From: Lactobacillus sp. ESL0679
GTDB taxonomy: Bacteria; Bacillota; Bacilli; Lactobacillales; Lactobacillaceae
Direction: 5' to 3'
Assembly: GCF_029433515.1 (NCBI RefSeq)
Contig: NZ_JAQTIG010000004.1
Coordinates: 166,731 to 230,730, forward strand
DNA length: 64,000 bases
Shown: piece after piece, positions 57,028-64,000 of the stretch
Layout: each line of letters starts with the position of its first letter
Position numbering within the stretch: the first letter of the stretch is position 1
The notes under the pieces: generated by a model
Seen by the model: only the letters and a program-made list of their open reading frames with translations
Database searches by the model: none
Told to the model about the DNA's origin: nothing
Made by a program: the position numbers and the translations under genes

Positions 57028-57849
57028 ATGTTTAAAAAACAAAAAGATAGTCAAACATATGGTCCAATAGTTACAAAAAAAGATCTTCATAAAGCAAATT
57101 ATCGTTGGTTAATGAGTGTTGAAACTTTTAATTATGAAACTCAGCAGGGTGCATCTGTAGCTTATGCATTGTCACCAATTTTACGTAAGATATATAAAAA
57201 TGATGATGATTATGTTGAAGCCTTGGACAATCATTTCCAGTATTACAATACACAACCTTGGCTTGCCGCAATTGTTTTAGGCGCTTGTGTCGCAATGGAA
57301 GAAAAACAAGGCTTAGCTGCTAAAAATGCTATCAACGATTTTAAAGTTGGTACAATGGGACCTTTGGCCGGGATTGGTGATTCTCTCTTAATGACAATGA
57401 TCCCAACTATTATGGGTTCAATTGCTGCATATATGGCACTAGAGGGTAATCCGTTTGGAATTATACTTTGGGGTATTTTGATTGCAATTATTTTCTTCCT
57501 ACGGATGCACTGTTTTGAATTTGGATATCGTCAAGGTTCTAAAGTGTTAGTGGAATATGGTGATAAAATAAATTATCTAACGGAAGCAGCCTCTGTATTA
57601 GGAATTACAGTCGTAGGTTCTTTAATTGGTTCAGTTATTTCGGTTACTTCACCGTTAAAATTTCAATTTGGTAAAGTATCAATGCCAATCCAACCAATGC
57701 TTGATAAGATTATGCCAGAATTAATTCCTGCTATTTTAGTATGGGTTGCTTATAAACTTTTAAAGTCAAAAAAGATGAGTATGACTTGGGTAATTTTATT
57801 ATTTATTGTAATAGCAATGTTTGGTGCAGCATTTGGCTTCTTAAAGTAA
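57028..57849 (+). CDS. PTS mannose/fructose/sorbose family IID component
   Basis: 273 residues. N-terminal cytoplasmic part (SVETFNYETQQGASVAYALSPIL), the signature GTMGPLAGIGDSLL, then hydrophobic C-terminal segments. Forms the transporter with IIC. Two bases after the IIC stop, GGAGAAG upstream. The combination IIB-IIC-IID-IIA as separate proteins is standard for LevR-controlled systems. Confidence 0.95.
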   Translation: MFKKQKDSQTYGPIVTKKDLHKANYRWLMSVETFNYETQQGASVAYALSPILRKIYKNDDDYVEALDNHFQYYNTQPWLAAIVLGACVAMEEKQGLAAKNAINDFKVGTMGPLAGIGDSLLMTMIPTIMGSIAAYMALEGNPFGIILWGILIAIIFFLRMHCFEFGYRQGSKVLVEYGDKINYLTEAASVLGITVVGSLIGSVISVTSPLKFQFGKVSMPIQPMLDKIMPELIPAILVWVAYKLLKSKKMSMTWVILLFIVIAMFGAAFGFLK

Positions 57850-57862
57850 GATAGGACTTAAT

Positions 57863-58267
57863 ATGAAAAAAATAATCGTTATTACTCATTACACATTGGC
57901 AAAAGGTTATCAAGAAACTCTTGCTGGATTAACTGGAAATGATAATATTGTTACTTCAATTTGCGCATATATGAATAATGAAGAAACACCAGAATTAAAA
58001 GAAAGCATTGCGAAGCAGTTAAATACAACAGATGAGTTTTATTTATTAACAGATTTGAGTTTTGGTAGTGTTAATCAAATTGTCAGTCAGTTTATAGCTG
58101 ATAATATTCATGTAATTACAGGTATAAATTTACCTTTTGCCTTAGAACTAGCTCTGGCTGCTAAAAATAATTTGCCAATCAACTTAGAGCAAATGATTGA
58201 TGAAGCTCGGAAGCAGTTACTACAAGTAGAAAAAATTTCAGAAACTGACAACCAGGATGATGAATAG
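57863..58267 (+). CDS. PTS mannose/fructose/sorbose family IIA component
   Basis: 134 residues. Cytoplasmic phosphocarrier that takes phosphate from HPr; His9 in IVITHYTLAKGY is the probable active site, where most family members read SHG; here the following residue is Tyr. TDLSFGSVNQIV matches the DLFGGSP region in reduced form. Its substrate domain partner is the separate IIB above. Confidence 0.9.
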   Translation: MKKIIVITHYTLAKGYQETLAGLTGNDNIVTSICAYMNNEETPELKESIAKQLNTTDEFYLLTDLSFGSVNQIVSQFIADNIHVITGINLPFALELALAAKNNLPINLEQMIDEARKQLLQVEKISETDNQDDE

Positions 58268-58279
58268 ATAGGAATAAAA

Positions 58280-59404
58280 ATGAGTACATTAGACGATGTT
58301 TTACATTTTAAAAATGAAAAAAGTCGAACTATTTCGGCTGAAAATAAAACTGGAGTACCTGGTAAAGCAGCGATGTCAGCTGGAAAATTAGGGCCGAGTA
58401 GAAAAGGTTCAGCTGATATATCCTTAAATCAAGGGGAAACAGTGACTTTAGCTGATATTAAAGGGCCAGGAGAAATTAGACATATGTGGTTTACTGTGAC
58501 TGATAAAACCACTAAAGGAAGCTTTGTTTTGCGTGACTTAGTGTTACGTATGTACTGGGATGATGAAAAAGAACCTTCTGTGGAAGTTCCTTTGGGTGAT
58601 TTCTTTTGTAATGGTTTTGCTACACGCTGCCAAGTAAACTCAATTCCGATTGTTGTTAATCCAATTGGTGGTATGAATTGTTACTTTAAAATGCCGTTTA
58701 ATAAGCATGCAAGAATTACAATTACTAATGAACATCCAGCATTTATTAAGCACTTTTTCTATACGGTAAATTACGTTGAAAAAGATGCCACAGAAGAAAA
58801 TTTGCTTTACTTTCATGCCTTTTGGAATCGCGAAAATCCAGTTAAAAAGGGACAAGATTACACTTTAATTGATGGAATTAAAGGAAAAGGTTATTATGTT
58901 GGAACCTATATGGCTCTTTGTGCTTTAGAACGTTATTGGTGGGGGGAAGGTGAATTTAAATTCTTTATCGACAGTGATGAACAATATCCTACAGTAACTT
59001 CTACAGGAGCTGAAGATTATTTTGGAGGTGCATGGGCTTTTCAACAGCAGGAATATGGGCATTTACCAACTACTATAACTTATTCAACTCCATATCAAGG
59101 CTATCCTTTCCACTCAACGCAAGATCATACAAGAGATGTGTTTAGTGCTGGTAAGCCTGATCCAAATTCAGTTCATGCTTGTGGGAATGACGGGTTACCA
59201 CAGCATGGACTGTATCGTTGGCATTTGCCAGATCCAATTGCCTTTAGTGAAAGTTTAAAAGTAACCTTTCAAGATATTGGTAATGATGATATTGGACTGT
59301 TTGAACGCTCAGATGATGTTTCAACGGTTGCATATTGGTATCAAACTGAACCTCATAGTAGTTTTCATAAATTCTTATCTAGAAGAGAACGCTTACCAAG
59401 ATAA
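58280..59404 (+). CDS. DUF2961 / glycoside hydrolase family 172-like protein
   Basis: 374 residues. Signatures: IKGPGEIRHMWFT, VPLGDFFCNGF, GMNCYFKMPF, GEGEFKFFIDSDEQYPT and STGAEDYFGGAW. DUF2961 contains GH172, whose characterised members act on alpha-D-fructofuranosides, difructose dianhydride I or arabinofuranans. Candidate catalytic acids are Glu223 or Glu225 with Glu245, by analogy of spacing with known GH172 pairs. No signal peptide, so it acts in the cytoplasm, on a sugar brought in by the PTS encoded just before it. AGGAA ribosome site. Confidence 0.85.
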   Translation: MSTLDDVLHFKNEKSRTISAENKTGVPGKAAMSAGKLGPSRKGSADISLNQGETVTLADIKGPGEIRHMWFTVTDKTTKGSFVLRDLVLRMYWDDEKEPSVEVPLGDFFCNGFATRCQVNSIPIVVNPIGGMNCYFKMPFNKHARITITNEHPAFIKHFFYTVNYVEKDATEENLLYFHAFWNRENPVKKGQDYTLIDGIKGKGYYVGTYMALCALERYWWGEGEFKFFIDSDEQYPTVTSTGAEDYFGGAWAFQQQEYGHLPTTITYSTPYQGYPFHSTQDHTRDVFSAGKPDPNSVHACGNDGLPQHGLYRWHLPDPIAFSESLKVTFQDIGNDDIGLFERSDDVSTVAYWYQTEPHSSFHKFLSRRERLPR

Positions 59405-59508
59405 AATTAATTGAATTTATTGATAATGAAATTCAGATCTTACCAGATTGGGAACACGGAATTAAATACCTTAATTTTTATGGCTCAATAAAGAAATTTT
59501 TGTTGTAG
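59405..59508 (+). pseudogene. Start-less open stretch after the GH172 gene
   Basis: An open frame of about 34 codons without a start codon (contains IQILPDWEHGIKYLNFYG) ends in TAG at 59506-59508. Composition resembles coding DNA, so it may be the tail of a deleted gene. I recognise no family. Confidence 0.25.
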
Positions 59509-59511
59509 ATG

Positions 59512-59563
59512 AAAGGTTTGTATAAATTGATATGTTCAATTTATATGGACCTTTTATTTTTTT
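59512..59563 (+). terminator. Terminator of the PTS-GH172 operon
   Basis: Long hairpin: AAAGGTTTGTATAAATTGA against TCAATTTATATGGACCTTT with a short loop and a T-rich tail (59553-59562). Confidence 0.8.
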
Positions 59564-59619
59564 AAATAAATTAATATAGAAAAGTAAAATATTATAAATA
59601 ATGAAAAGGAGTTAAGCAA

Positions 59620-60491
59620 ATGATTTTAGGGTCAATTGAAGCTGGGGGAACGAAATTTGTGTGTGCGATTGGTAATGAGAATTATCAGATTAAAGATAAA
59701 ATTACCATTCCTACAACCACGCCTGAAGAAACACTAAGAAAAACGGCGGATTATTTTAAAAAATTTGCTGTTGACGCAATTGGAATTGCTTCGTTTGGTC
59801 CAATTGAAGTACGCGCAACAGCGCCTAACTACGGGTTTATTACCGATACACCAAAAGCAGGTTGGCAAAATACAGATTTTGTTGGCTATTTAAAGTCTAA
59901 AATTAATGTACCGATGTTCTTTACAACTGATGTTAATGGCTCGGCCTATGGAGAATATGTGATGTCATTGTTAAGTAATGAAAACATTGACAGCCTAGTT
60001 TATTACACGATTGGTACTGGTGTAGGTGGTGGTGCCATTATTGATGGCAAGCTTGTTGGTGCTCAAGGACATCCGGAAATGGGACATGTTTTACTCAAGA
60101 GACACCCAGATGACCTCAATTTTACTGGTGTTTGTCCATTTCACGAAGATGTCTTGAGGGTTTAGTTTCAGGGCCAACATTTGAAGCTCGCTTAAATAAA
60201 CCTGGTAAGGAAGTACCTTTATCTGATTCGACTTGGGACATCATGAGCTATTATGTGGCACAAGCAGCTGTGCAAGTTACATTAATTTTGCGACCGGATA
60301 AAATTGTTTTTGGCGGTGGTGTAACTAGTGAAGAATTTTTACAAAAGGTGCGCCGTGATTTTGCTAAAATATTGAACAATTATGTTCATGTTCCTGCACT
60401 TGAACAATATATTACTCTACCGGAAATCCAAGATAATGGTTCAGCTACCGTGGGTGATTTTGCTTTAGCAAAGAGATTATTGAAGGAATAA
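59620..60491 (+). pseudogene. scrK: ROK-family fructokinase, interrupted by a one-base frameshift
   Basis: Reads MILGSIEAGGTKFVCAIG (ATP-binding), then YYTIGTGVGGGAIIDGK and GHPEMGHVLLKRHPDD to Asp177, where the frame is lost; the next frame resumes with CLEGLVSGPTFEARL and runs to 60491. Restoring one base near 60150 gives 290 residues, the full ROK fructokinase length. The break falls exactly at the last ligand of the zinc motif (H...CPFHED-C). Without repair the protein ends after Val181. AAAGGAG ribosome site. Single-base loss or a sequencing error are both possible; I see no slippery heptamer. Confidence 0.88.
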
Positions 60492-60537
60492 CTATTAGCT
60501 TTTAATGTAGCAGAAATCAATAATTAATAGTAAAGAA

Positions 60538-60683
60538 AAGCCCTTGCGCTAATATAGCGCAGGCCTTTCTCATAGTTACGGAAACGTTCCGAATTGTGTA
60601 ATAATAATTTCAAACTTTTAAAGTCTGACTTTTAGCTTAATCCAGGACGAAATCTAAGTCAAATAAGTTAAGTCGTTTGTTTT
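60538..60683. repeat. Direct repeat, copy B (right edge of the sugar cassette)
   Basis: Diverged copy of 52545-52690 in the same orientation, directly after the fructokinase. It opens with its own hairpin (CCTTGCGCTA against TAGCGC-AGG), so the stem is kept while bases changed. Confidence 0.75.
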
Positions 60684-60697
60684 ACCAGACGTAGAAC

Positions 60698-60825
60698 CAG
60701 CAGAAGATGGTTAAAGCTAGTACTTTAAGGACTAAAAGGGCAAAAAAATAGATCAAGTTTTTCAAATAAGAAATTTCTTGGTCTATATTTTTTTGCCTGA
60801 GACATTCATTTTGACCAGACACTTT
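60698..60825 (+). mobile_element. Remnant of an IS1182-family element end
   Basis: Closely matches the reverse complement of the transposase 3' end and terminal repeat at 61277-61400: shared words AGGACTAAAAGG, AAAAATAGATCAAG, TTCTTGGTCTATATTTTTTTG and CCAGACACTT, in order. It is in the opposite orientation to the full copy and has small changes throughout. Confidence 0.8.
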
Positions 60826-61276
60826 GTTAGGATATAGGAAAACATTTTGCTGAAATTATTCTATGCAAGGAAAATTAACATAGAAATTAATATATAAATA
60901 ATTTATTTAATTATATAAAGGATAATTATAGTTTTCCTACGAATTCATTATAGCATTTTAGCAAACTAAAAAAAGCAAAATGTTATTTTATTTTTTACAT
61001 TATAACTAGATTATTAAGCGCTTAAAATAAAAAAGCTGATATATAAAATAAATTTTGCTGTATTAAGATATTTAAAAGATTACTTCTGTATGACTAATGT
61101 GATTTAGGCAGGCCTAGTTAAAGTAATTAATGTAACAAAAACAGTTGAATATTTATTCATTTGTCTTAAACAGTTGGGCAAGTTAAAATGATTCACGGAC
61201 ATTTTTTCGCTAGAAAACTAAGGACACACTTACTCTTTTCCTGAAAACAATTTTTTGACAAATCTGTTTTCTAGCT
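60826..61276. other. AT-rich stretch without a gene
   Basis: No coding potential on either strand. It contains TTAAGCGCTTAA, a perfect 12-bp palindrome (61014-61025), and a GCTAGAAAAC/GTTTTCTAGC inverted pair (61209-61218, 61266-61275) beside the IS end. Probably scrap DNA left by insertions. Confidence 0.5.
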
Positions 61277-62950
61277 CAGAAGTGTCTGGGAAAAAACTAG
61301 CTTCTTAGACAAAAAAATATAGACCAAGAATTTCCTGTTGGGAAAACTTGATCTATTTTTTGGTCCTTTTAGTCCTAAAAGTCTTACTTTTGGCCCGCTT
61401 CTGCTCCAATATTTACTTAAGTTCATCATCATGAACATCAGGCCAACATCAGTTTCAACCTTTTTCTTGCCTCGTAAGTGTGCGCGGCGCATACCAAATA
61501 CACTCTTCATATGCCCAAAAACTGGCTCGACGTCTGACTTTCTACAGCCATAGATGCGCCTGCCTTCATCACTTTGAAGAGTTTGTTTTGCTTTTTCTTT
61601 TAAATATTGCCAGCTGGGATTATATTGGATCTGTCTTTGCCGGCCGCTCTTAGTTTTAGCTAGTTCAGTTAATTCAGCTGTTAATTGAAACTCATCTGCC
61701 TCGTAAATTTTAAGATCAGAAACTAAACCTGTGCTCTTATTCTTTCGTTTACTGTATTTTTTGAAGTTGAAACGCACACCTTGCCAGTCAAGGTAATAAT
61801 CATCTTGTTCGTTATAAGTCCAATTTACTAGCTTAGTAGGATCCTTTTGATATTTCCTGGTTTGTTCTTTTTCATATCGACCGTAGGGAATAAAGTAATC
61901 CTTATCTTCATACTTATTTTCAAGCAGAGAATAATTGTACTCACTGCCATAGCCAGCATCAGCGACAATATTCTTGAATTTATCTAAAACTGTCATCTGC
62001 TCTAAGAAGGGTGCTAAAGTTTTAAAGTCAGTTGGATTAGGGTAAAGTGCATAGTCTACTACATATTGATCCGTAGTGGCGGCTTGGATATTATAGCCGG
62101 GTTTGAGCTGGCCATTCTTCATGTGATCTTCCTTCATATGCATAAAAGTCGCATCATGGTCAGTCTTCCGCTCACCAAATATTTTGATTGCTTGTTCATA
62201 CTTTTCTGCCCTGGGGATAAAGTCATTACGCAATTTATGCAGTACCTTTTTAAGACCACGTCTTTTACGCTTTTTAGCTGAACCTCCAGGTATTACTTTA
62301 GGTTCAGCTACGATTGCCTGATCTAATTGTTTGATAGCCGTTTCTGTTTGGTCAGCGATCATTGCCAAGCCTTGACTAGTTTGCGCCTCTTCCTCAGTGA
62401 TTGCCTGGATTACTTCTTTTTGGATTAGTTCATCATAGAGTTCAATGGCACTAATCTTTAATTTAGCATGATACTTTTCAACGGCTCTTTTCCAAACAAA
62501 AGTATACTTATTGGCATCAGCCTCAATTTTAGTGCCATCAATAAAGATAGCGTCCTCCCTAACTAATCCCTCTGCTTGCAAGAGATTAGTGAAATAGACA
62601 AAAGCTTGCTTGATCAGCCGATTAGCATGTTTACTGGATCTAAAGTTATTGATCGTATGGTATGAAATATGTCTGCCACCAGCAATGACCATCATTGGCA
62701 GATTTTCTTCCAGCATTCTTTCAATCTTTCTGCCAGAGAAAACACGCCTAGAATAAGCAAAAAGCAGTATCTTAAGCATCATTGCCGGATGATAAGCAGG
62801 TCGACCGGTAGTTGATTTAGTTTCTAACATCACATCATCAGGAATAGAATCGACAAAATCGCTAATAACCTGGGCAAGATGATTTTTAGGGATAGAAAAG
62901 TCTAAATTGAGTGTTAAAGCAGTTTGACCTGTGATATAATTTTGATACAT
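61271..62950 (-). CDS. IS1182-family transposase
   Basis: 559 residues. N-terminal DUF772-type domain (GRPAYHPAMMLKILLFAYSRRVFSGRKIERMLEEN) and DDE catalytic core with FIDGTKIEADANKYTF, IVADAGYGSEYN and VEPVFGHMKSVFGMRR. The frame is intact. Its C-terminal residues run through the terminal inverted repeat and the stop lies a few bases outside it. AAAGGTGGGC ribosome site. Should be able to move the element and act on related ends. Confidence 0.93.
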   Translation of the reverse strand: MYQNYITGQTALTLNLDFSIPKNHLAQVISDFVDSIPDDVMLETKSTTGRPAYHPAMMLKILLFAYSRRVFSGRKIERMLEENLPMMVIAGGRHISYHTINNFRSSKHANRLIKQAFVYFTNLLQAEGLVREDAIFIDGTKIEADANKYTFVWKRAVEKYHAKLKISAIELYDELIQKEVIQAITEEEAQTSQGLAMIADQTETAIKQLDQAIVAEPKVIPGGSAKKRKRRGLKKVLHKLRNDFIPRAEKYEQAIKIFGERKTDHDATFMHMKEDHMKNGQLKPGYNIQAATTDQYVVDYALYPNPTDFKTLAPFLEQMTVLDKFKNIVADAGYGSEYNYSLLENKYEDKDYFIPYGRYEKEQTRKYQKDPTKLVNWTYNEQDDYYLDWQGVRFNFKKYSKRKNKSTGLVSDLKIYEADEFQLTAELTELAKTKSGRQRQIQYNPSWQYLKEKAKQTLQSDEGRRIYGCRKSDVEPVFGHMKSVFGMRRAHLRGKKKVETDVGLMFMMMNLSKYWSRSGPKVRLLGLKGPKNRSSFPNRKFLVYIFLSKKLVFSQTLLS

Positions 62951-63088
62951 GAAAAGCCCACCTTTTTTGTTTTTTGTGATGAATTAATAATATCAGGGCT
63001 GGACTGGAATGTATATAAAAATCCGTTAGAACACAAAAGTTCTAACGGATTTTTTGTTTAATGCCGAGTTTTTCCCAGACACTTCTTG
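61277..63088 (-). mobile_element. Complete IS1182-family insertion sequence
   Basis: Bounded by inverted repeats: AGAAGTGTCTGGGAAAA (from 61278) and its complement AGTTTTTCCCAGACACTTCT (63067-63086). One transposase gene fills it. A stem-loop lies just inside the upstream end. I could not identify a target-site duplication by eye. Confidence 0.85.
63017..63055. terminator. Subterminal hairpin of the IS
   Basis: AAAAATCCGTTAGAAC and GTTCTAACGGATTTTT pair perfectly over 6 nt. It sits upstream of the transposase and can block transcription entering the element, which limits transposase made from outside promoters. Confidence 0.8.
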
Positions 63089-63189
63089 ATTGCCAATTTT
63101 TAGTTTTTTCTTTAAAAATACCAGAAACCATCTAAGTTATAACTTATAGTAGAGGTAAAATAATAAATTATTCATTCAATTCAAAAGAA

Positions 63190-63492
63190 TTGATAAAAGA
63201 ATTAGCAAATGATATTGCAGAAAAAGGTGATTTTGTGCTTTGGGCATATTGGATTTTGATGGACAACAAGCAAGAAATTTATGTTGACTATTATTATCTA
63301 GATGATCCGGACTTAGAAAAAAGACCGGTTAGCCAAAAGCTTGCTAAATATGTTGAAGATGTACCTGCAGAATACAAAACGGTAGCTGATTTCGACAAAA
63401 AGATGAGCGTCAACTATCCTGAATTTTTCAGAAAAATGATGATGGCTAGTGATTTGCTGCAATTATTCAAGCAAGAAAACGAAACAATATAA
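63190..63492 (+). CDS. Hypothetical protein, about 100-109 residues
   Basis: No family recognised. Acidic, soluble, with aromatic-rich FVLWAYWILMDNKQEIYVDYYYLDDPD and a helical end. The start is unclear: TTG at 63190 has no ribosome site, but AGAGG (63151-63155) is well placed for an ATA at 63163, which would add nine residues. The ATA may be a rare start or a mutated ATG. It lies just outside the IS and may share a transcript with the next gene. Confidence 0.6.
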   Translation: MIKELANDIAEKGDFVLWAYWILMDNKQEIYVDYYYLDDPDLEKRPVSQKLAKYVEDVPAEYKTVADFDKKMSVNYPEFFRKMMMASDLLQLFKQENETI

Positions 63493-63519
63493 CTATGCTA
63501 AATGTGAAAAGGAAAAAAC

Positions 63520-63762
63520 ATGGCCACGGTAAGATTTAAAAAAAGTGATATTAAGAAGTGGACAGCAAAGGCGATTCAAATTAAGCTGCCAAATGTAAAA
63601 GGACAAGGTAAGCTTACAGCATGGTTACCATTAAAATTAGTTCATAAAAGTCATAAAGTACCTGTCTATTTCGTTACTATTAGTGATGATTTTACTTTTT
63701 GGTCTAATGCGAAGAAATCAGGAAAGATAAAGGCAGCTGAATTAGCACAATGGTTCAAGTAA
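63520..63762 (+). CDS. Hypothetical protein, 80 residues, basic
   Basis: No family recognised. Lys-rich, probably a small beta domain (TAKAIQIKLPNVKGQGKLTAWLPLKLVH...VPVYFVTISDDFTFW) with a helical end. AAAAGGAAA lies before the ATG. Follows the 63190 gene by 27 bp, so the two may form a pair. Confidence 0.65.
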   Translation: MATVRFKKSDIKKWTAKAIQIKLPNVKGQGKLTAWLPLKLVHKSHKVPVYFVTISDDFTFWSNAKKSGKIKAAELAQWFK

Positions 63763-63925
63763 ATACTTTTCTGATGCTTATGCGATAATCGTGTTCTTAA
63801 TGGTCGAAAAGGTCAGTAGCTTTTTAAACGAGGGTAATTGGGATGGCTCTCAAAATATATAATTTATGAGGGTTATTCGGACATAGATAAATCCAAATCA
63901 GATAAAAGGGGCTTAGAATTTAAAT

Positions 63926-63950
63926 GGCTCTTTGTCAAATTCTGTTGATG
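63926..63950. mobile_element. Possible terminal repeat of an ISL3-type element
   Basis: GGCTCTTTGTCAAAT followed by TCTGTTGATG resembles the ends I remember for ISL3-family elements, which are frequent in lactobacilli. The element itself would lie past base 64000. Low certainty. Confidence 0.3.
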
Positions 63951-63971
63951 AAGATAAATAATGAATTAGAT

Positions 63972-63998
63972 GCACTTTAAGCAGTAATGCTTAAAGTG
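63972..63998. repeat. Inverted repeat at the end of the window
   Basis: CACTTTAAGCA and TGCTTAAAGTG with a 4-nt loop. The rest of 63763-63925 shows no gene. Confidence 0.55.
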
Positions 63999-64000
63999 TT

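Noticed and set aside
60140..60165. Programmed -1 ribosomal frameshift in the fructokinase gene
   Set aside because: There is no slippery heptamer at the junction (the local codons are GAA GAT GTC) and no obvious downstream pseudoknot; ROK kinases are not known to use frameshifting.
1..64000. CRISPR array, rRNA or tRNA genes
   Set aside because: No regularly spaced direct repeats and no tRNA cloverleaf or rRNA sequence was recognised on either strand.

Overview
The window looks like the chromosome of a low-GC Gram-positive of the genus Lactobacillus (acidophilus/helveticus/delbrueckii side of the family). This rests on gene order (ylxM-ffh-rpsP-rimM-trmD-rplS; rpsB-tsf-pyrH-frr-uppS-cdsA-rseP-proS-polC; rimP-nusA-rnpM-rplGA-infB-rbfA-truB-ribF; hrcA-grpE-dnaK-dnaJ), a PolC-type replicase, AT-rich DNA with GGAGG ribosome sites and frequent TTG starts. 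The species cannot be fixed from the sequence alone.

Layout. 1-627 is the start of an amino-acid permease on the minus strand. 0.8-4.7 kb carries the SRP/ribosome-maturation operon and rplS behind an L19-type leader. 4.8-9.6 kb holds a nucleoside phosphorylase, an unusual cysteine-free uracil-DNA-glycosylase-fold protein, lexA divergent from ynzC/yneF across an SOS box, and the first half of a heterodimeric ABC exporter. 9.6-15.9 kb holds the second exporter half, an FAD-linked oxidase, cfa, plsC and a fused tRNA methyltransferase/GIY-YIG protein. 15.9-28 kb is translation, lipid and replication housekeeping. 28.8-36.1 kb is the nusA-infB operon with a terminator hairpin in its leader. 36.1-41 kb is the class I heat-shock operon, which has two CIRCE-like operators. 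41.1-48.9 kb holds lepA, recJ, apt, a GNAT acetyltransferase and a P-type ATPase.

From about 49 kb the window becomes accessory. A GntR/UTRA repressor gene and deoC share palindromic operators with a third promoter that now drives only a 20-codon ORF. Next comes a stranded plasmid-type Rep_3 initiator gene. Then an 8-kb sugar cassette lies between two diverged direct repeats (52545-52690 and 60538-60683). It contains a LevR-type sigma-54 activator, a consensus -24/-12 promoter, a mannose/fructose-family PTS (IIB, IIC, IID, IIA), a cytoplasmic DUF2961/GH172 protein and a ROK fructokinase broken by a one-base frameshift. Beyond it are an inverted remnant of an IS1182-family end, a complete IS1182-family element, two small unknown genes and what may be the start of an ISL3-type element.

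The most interesting unit is the cassette. A sigma-54-driven PTS would import and phosphorylate a sugar, a GH172-type enzyme would split it inside the cell, and a fructokinase would phosphorylate released fructose. GH172 enzymes are known to act on alpha-fructofuranosides and difructose dianhydrides, so I infer a dedicated route for a fructose-containing disaccharide or anhydride. The route may be impaired in this strain because the fructokinase reading frame is broken.
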